This document shows, one piece after another, positions 62,571 through 64,000 of a stretch of 64,000 nucleotides of DNA (its first letter is position 1; every line of letters starts with the position of its first letter). A program made the translations under genes and the position numbers. The notes below the pieces were generated by a model. That model saw only the letters and a list, made by a program, of their open reading frames with translations. It was not told where the DNA came from and ran no database searches. The stretch covers positions 4,833,501 through 4,897,500 of the forward strand of contig NZ_CP060084.1 in the NCBI RefSeq assembly GCF_014211975.1, read 5' to 3'. Source of the DNA: Teredinibacter haidensis (GTDB taxonomy: Bacteria > Pseudomonadota > Gammaproteobacteria > Pseudomonadales > Cellvibrionaceae).

Positions 62571-63737
62571 TTAGACGGTTGGGGTTATTTCACCGGCTCC
62601 ATTGGAGGCTTTACAGATATGAATTTCGGCGGTTAGGCCGTGTTCACGAGGGTAATTATTGTGAATGGCTTGTGTGACGGGAGCGATCAAGTTTTCTGGT
62701 AGCAGACATACAATGCATCCACCAAACCCGCCGCCGGTCATACGTACGCCGCCGTTACGTCCGATGACACTGGATACAAGTTCAACAAGGTAGTCGATAA
62801 GCGGTACGGTAATTTCAAAGTCATCGCGCATTGATACGTGTGATTCTGCCATTAAACGGGACAAGCTCGTAACATCATTATTTTTCAGGGCTTCAGTCAT
62901 CGCGAGAGTTCGTTCGTTCTCTGTAATGACGTGGTGCGCGCGCTTAAACGCGATAGGGTCAACGCTGTCCCGATTGGCCTGCAGTACGGATAGGCTGGCT
63001 TCGCGGAGGCTAGAAATATTCAGCTGTTTAGCAGCGAGTTCGCATTGTTTGCGTCTATCGTTGTATTCACTGTCAACCAAGCCGCGAGTCACTTTGCTGT
63101 CGATAATCATCACTGCGAGGGAGTCGGGTACTGATATGGGCTCTATCGCGAGGTTCTGGCAATCAATCAACAAAGCGTGGTTTATTTGTCCTGCGGCCGA
63201 TATAAGTTGATCCATAATACCGCAATTGCAACCCACAAACTGGTTTTCAGCAGCTTGGCAAAGTAACGCTATCTTGGCGGGAGTGTAAAACAAATTGTTG
63301 ATTTCACTGATTGCCGTGGCAAAAACTACGGAAAAGGAGGCGGAGGAACTCAGGCCCGCACCTTGAGGAATATTGCCCGCTACAACAACATCCATTCCTT
63401 TAATGTTCGGATGAGAAGATTCTACGAATTGAATAAATACACCACGTAAATAGTTGGCCCAGCTGTGTTTTTGGTCGTGTTCGATCGTAGCGTTAGCGTC
63501 CCAGCAGCTGGTTTCACCGTTAATGTCCAGTGCTGTGACGTTAATTTGGCTATCGTCGCGCAGGCCTACGGCCATGTATGTACCGCGGTCGATGGCTGTT
63601 GGTAAAACAAAACCGTTGTTGTAGTCGGTGTGTTCACCTATAAGGTTTACGCGACCGGGAGCGTGGAAAAGCCTATCGGCGTCCCGGTTAAAGGTTTTTG
63701 AGAAGGCCTGCTGGGCACGTTCTAGGGGGTGGTTCAT
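62571..63737 (-). CDS. galK: Galactokinase
   Basis: 388 residues, the usual GalK length. GHMP-kinase motifs: GRVNLIGEHTDYNNGFVLPTAI near residue 27, the Gly/Ser-rich phosphate loop GAGLSSSASF near residue 135, and MTGGGFGGCIVCLL near the C-terminus. It phosphorylates galactose to galactose-1-phosphate in the cytoplasm. It follows galT on the same strand with 48 nt between, so they are cotranscribed. Galactose would come from the GH30/GH2/vSGLT genes in the window. Confidence 0.98.
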   Translation of the reverse strand: MNHPLERAQQAFSKTFNRDADRLFHAPGRVNLIGEHTDYNNGFVLPTAIDRGTYMAVGLRDDSQINVTALDINGETSCWDANATIEHDQKHSWANYLRGVFIQFVESSHPNIKGMDVVVAGNIPQGAGLSSSASFSVVFATAISEINNLFYTPAKIALLCQAAENQFVGCNCGIMDQLISAAGQINHALLIDCQNLAIEPISVPDSLAVMIIDSKVTRGLVDSEYNDRRKQCELAAKQLNISSLREASLSVLQANRDSVDPIAFKRAHHVITENERTLAMTEALKNNDVTSLSRLMAESHVSMRDDFEITVPLIDYLVELVSSVIGRNGGVRMTGGGFGGCIVCLLPENLIAPVTQAIHNNYPREHGLTAEIHICKASNGAGEITPTV

Positions 63738-63785
63738 GTCTATAGGTCTCTTAACTGAGTAGTTTCGATTCGTTGTGCAGTAAGA

Positions 63786-64000
63786 CTACTGCTCTGAATA
63801 GTGCACGGTACTGCAACTACGAAGGCGCTCGGCGGCTTGCTCTGGTGTTATGTCTCGCTGAGGTTCTGCCATCATTTCGTAGCCGACCATATGTTTTTTG
63901 ACTGATGCACTGCGTAAGAGTGGGGGGTAGAAATGTGCGTGCAGCTGCCAGTGCTGCTGGCTTTCATCCGTAAACGCTTGGCCATGCCAGCCCATTGAGT
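63786..64000 (-). CDS. galT: Galactose-1-phosphate uridylyltransferase, C-terminal part (5'-truncated by window edge)
   Basis: About 70 C-terminal residues; the frame stays open to the window edge. The visible sequence SMGWHGQAF, then HWQLHAHFYPPLL and KHMVGYEMMAEPQRDITPEQAAERLR, is the conserved GalT ending, with HxH and Glu residues of the metal site. It exchanges UMP between UDP-glucose and galactose-1-phosphate in the Leloir pathway. First gene, as far as seen, of the galT-galK unit. Confidence 0.95.
   Translation of the reverse strand, partial: SMGWHGQAFTDESQQHWQLHAHFYPPLLRSASVKKHMVGYEMMAEPQRDITPEQAAERLRSCSTVHYSEQ

Overview
The window looks like chromosome from a marine, polysaccharide-degrading gammaproteobacterium of the Cellvibrionaceae type (Saccharophagus/Teredinibacter/Cellvibrio-like). 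This is inferred from a lipoprotein GH10 xylanase with a long polyserine linker, Xanthomonas/Caulobacter-type TonB receptors (TIGR01782-like), the tyrS/mepM/anmK neighbourhood known from pseudomonads and relatives, a type IV pilus minor-pilin operon, and a vSGLT-like sodium/galactose symporter. No rRNA, tRNA, CRISPR array, insertion sequence or prophage was seen.

Layout. 1-1.2 kb: 3' end of ygiQ and a small VOC protein. 1.3-4.6 kb (minus): GH10 xylanase followed by a sialate O-acetylesterase-type (probably acetylxylan) esterase. 4.6-6.0 kb: a gene-poor gap with a heptamer tandem repeat. 6.0-12.6 kb (plus): a five-gene operon of DUF4956 membrane protein, a 1298-residue CotH-kinase/ILEI-like/beta-helix protein, a VTC-domain protein, a divergent metallophosphoesterase lipoprotein and a small exported protein. 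I regard this as the least understood system here. 12.7-18.1 kb: housekeeping (anmK, mepM, tyrS) and a membrane GGDEF protein. 18.3-27.2 kb: a Fur-box-controlled haem locus resembling hmuYRSTUV of Bacteroidota (TonB receptor, double-domain HmuY lipoprotein, ExbB-like protein, DUF2149, periplasmic CobN-like protein), with two small unknown genes flanking a shared Fur box. 27.5-35.9 kb: fimT-pilV-pilW-pilX-pilY1-pilE. 37.1-57.0 kb: a polysaccharide utilization locus. 57.6-62.3 kb (minus): ECF sigma, FecR and STN-type TonB receptor. 62.5-64 kb (minus): galK and the 3' end of galT.

The utilization locus fits type II arabinogalactan or a similar glucuronate- and rhamnose-decorated beta-1,6-galactan. 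GH30 would cut the galactan and GH2 would release galactose. vSGLT would import it, and galK/galT would feed the Leloir pathway. A fused BNR_4 plus GH105 enzyme could remove Rha-GlcA caps and release unsaturated glucuronate, which KduI and KduD would convert to KDG. DUF2264 and DUF4861 proteins are further candidate glycan enzymes. A surface lipoprotein with an N-terminal sugar-binding-like domain and four SusE/F-like repeats, together with a TonB receptor, would capture and import oligosaccharides. The ECF/FecR/STN receptor set next door could sense them. LacI-type palindromes precede the symporter and GH30 genes.

Starts were moved inward from the longest frame where a Shine-Dalgarno site or signal peptide supported it. 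All family names come from motif recognition by eye. No database search was run.
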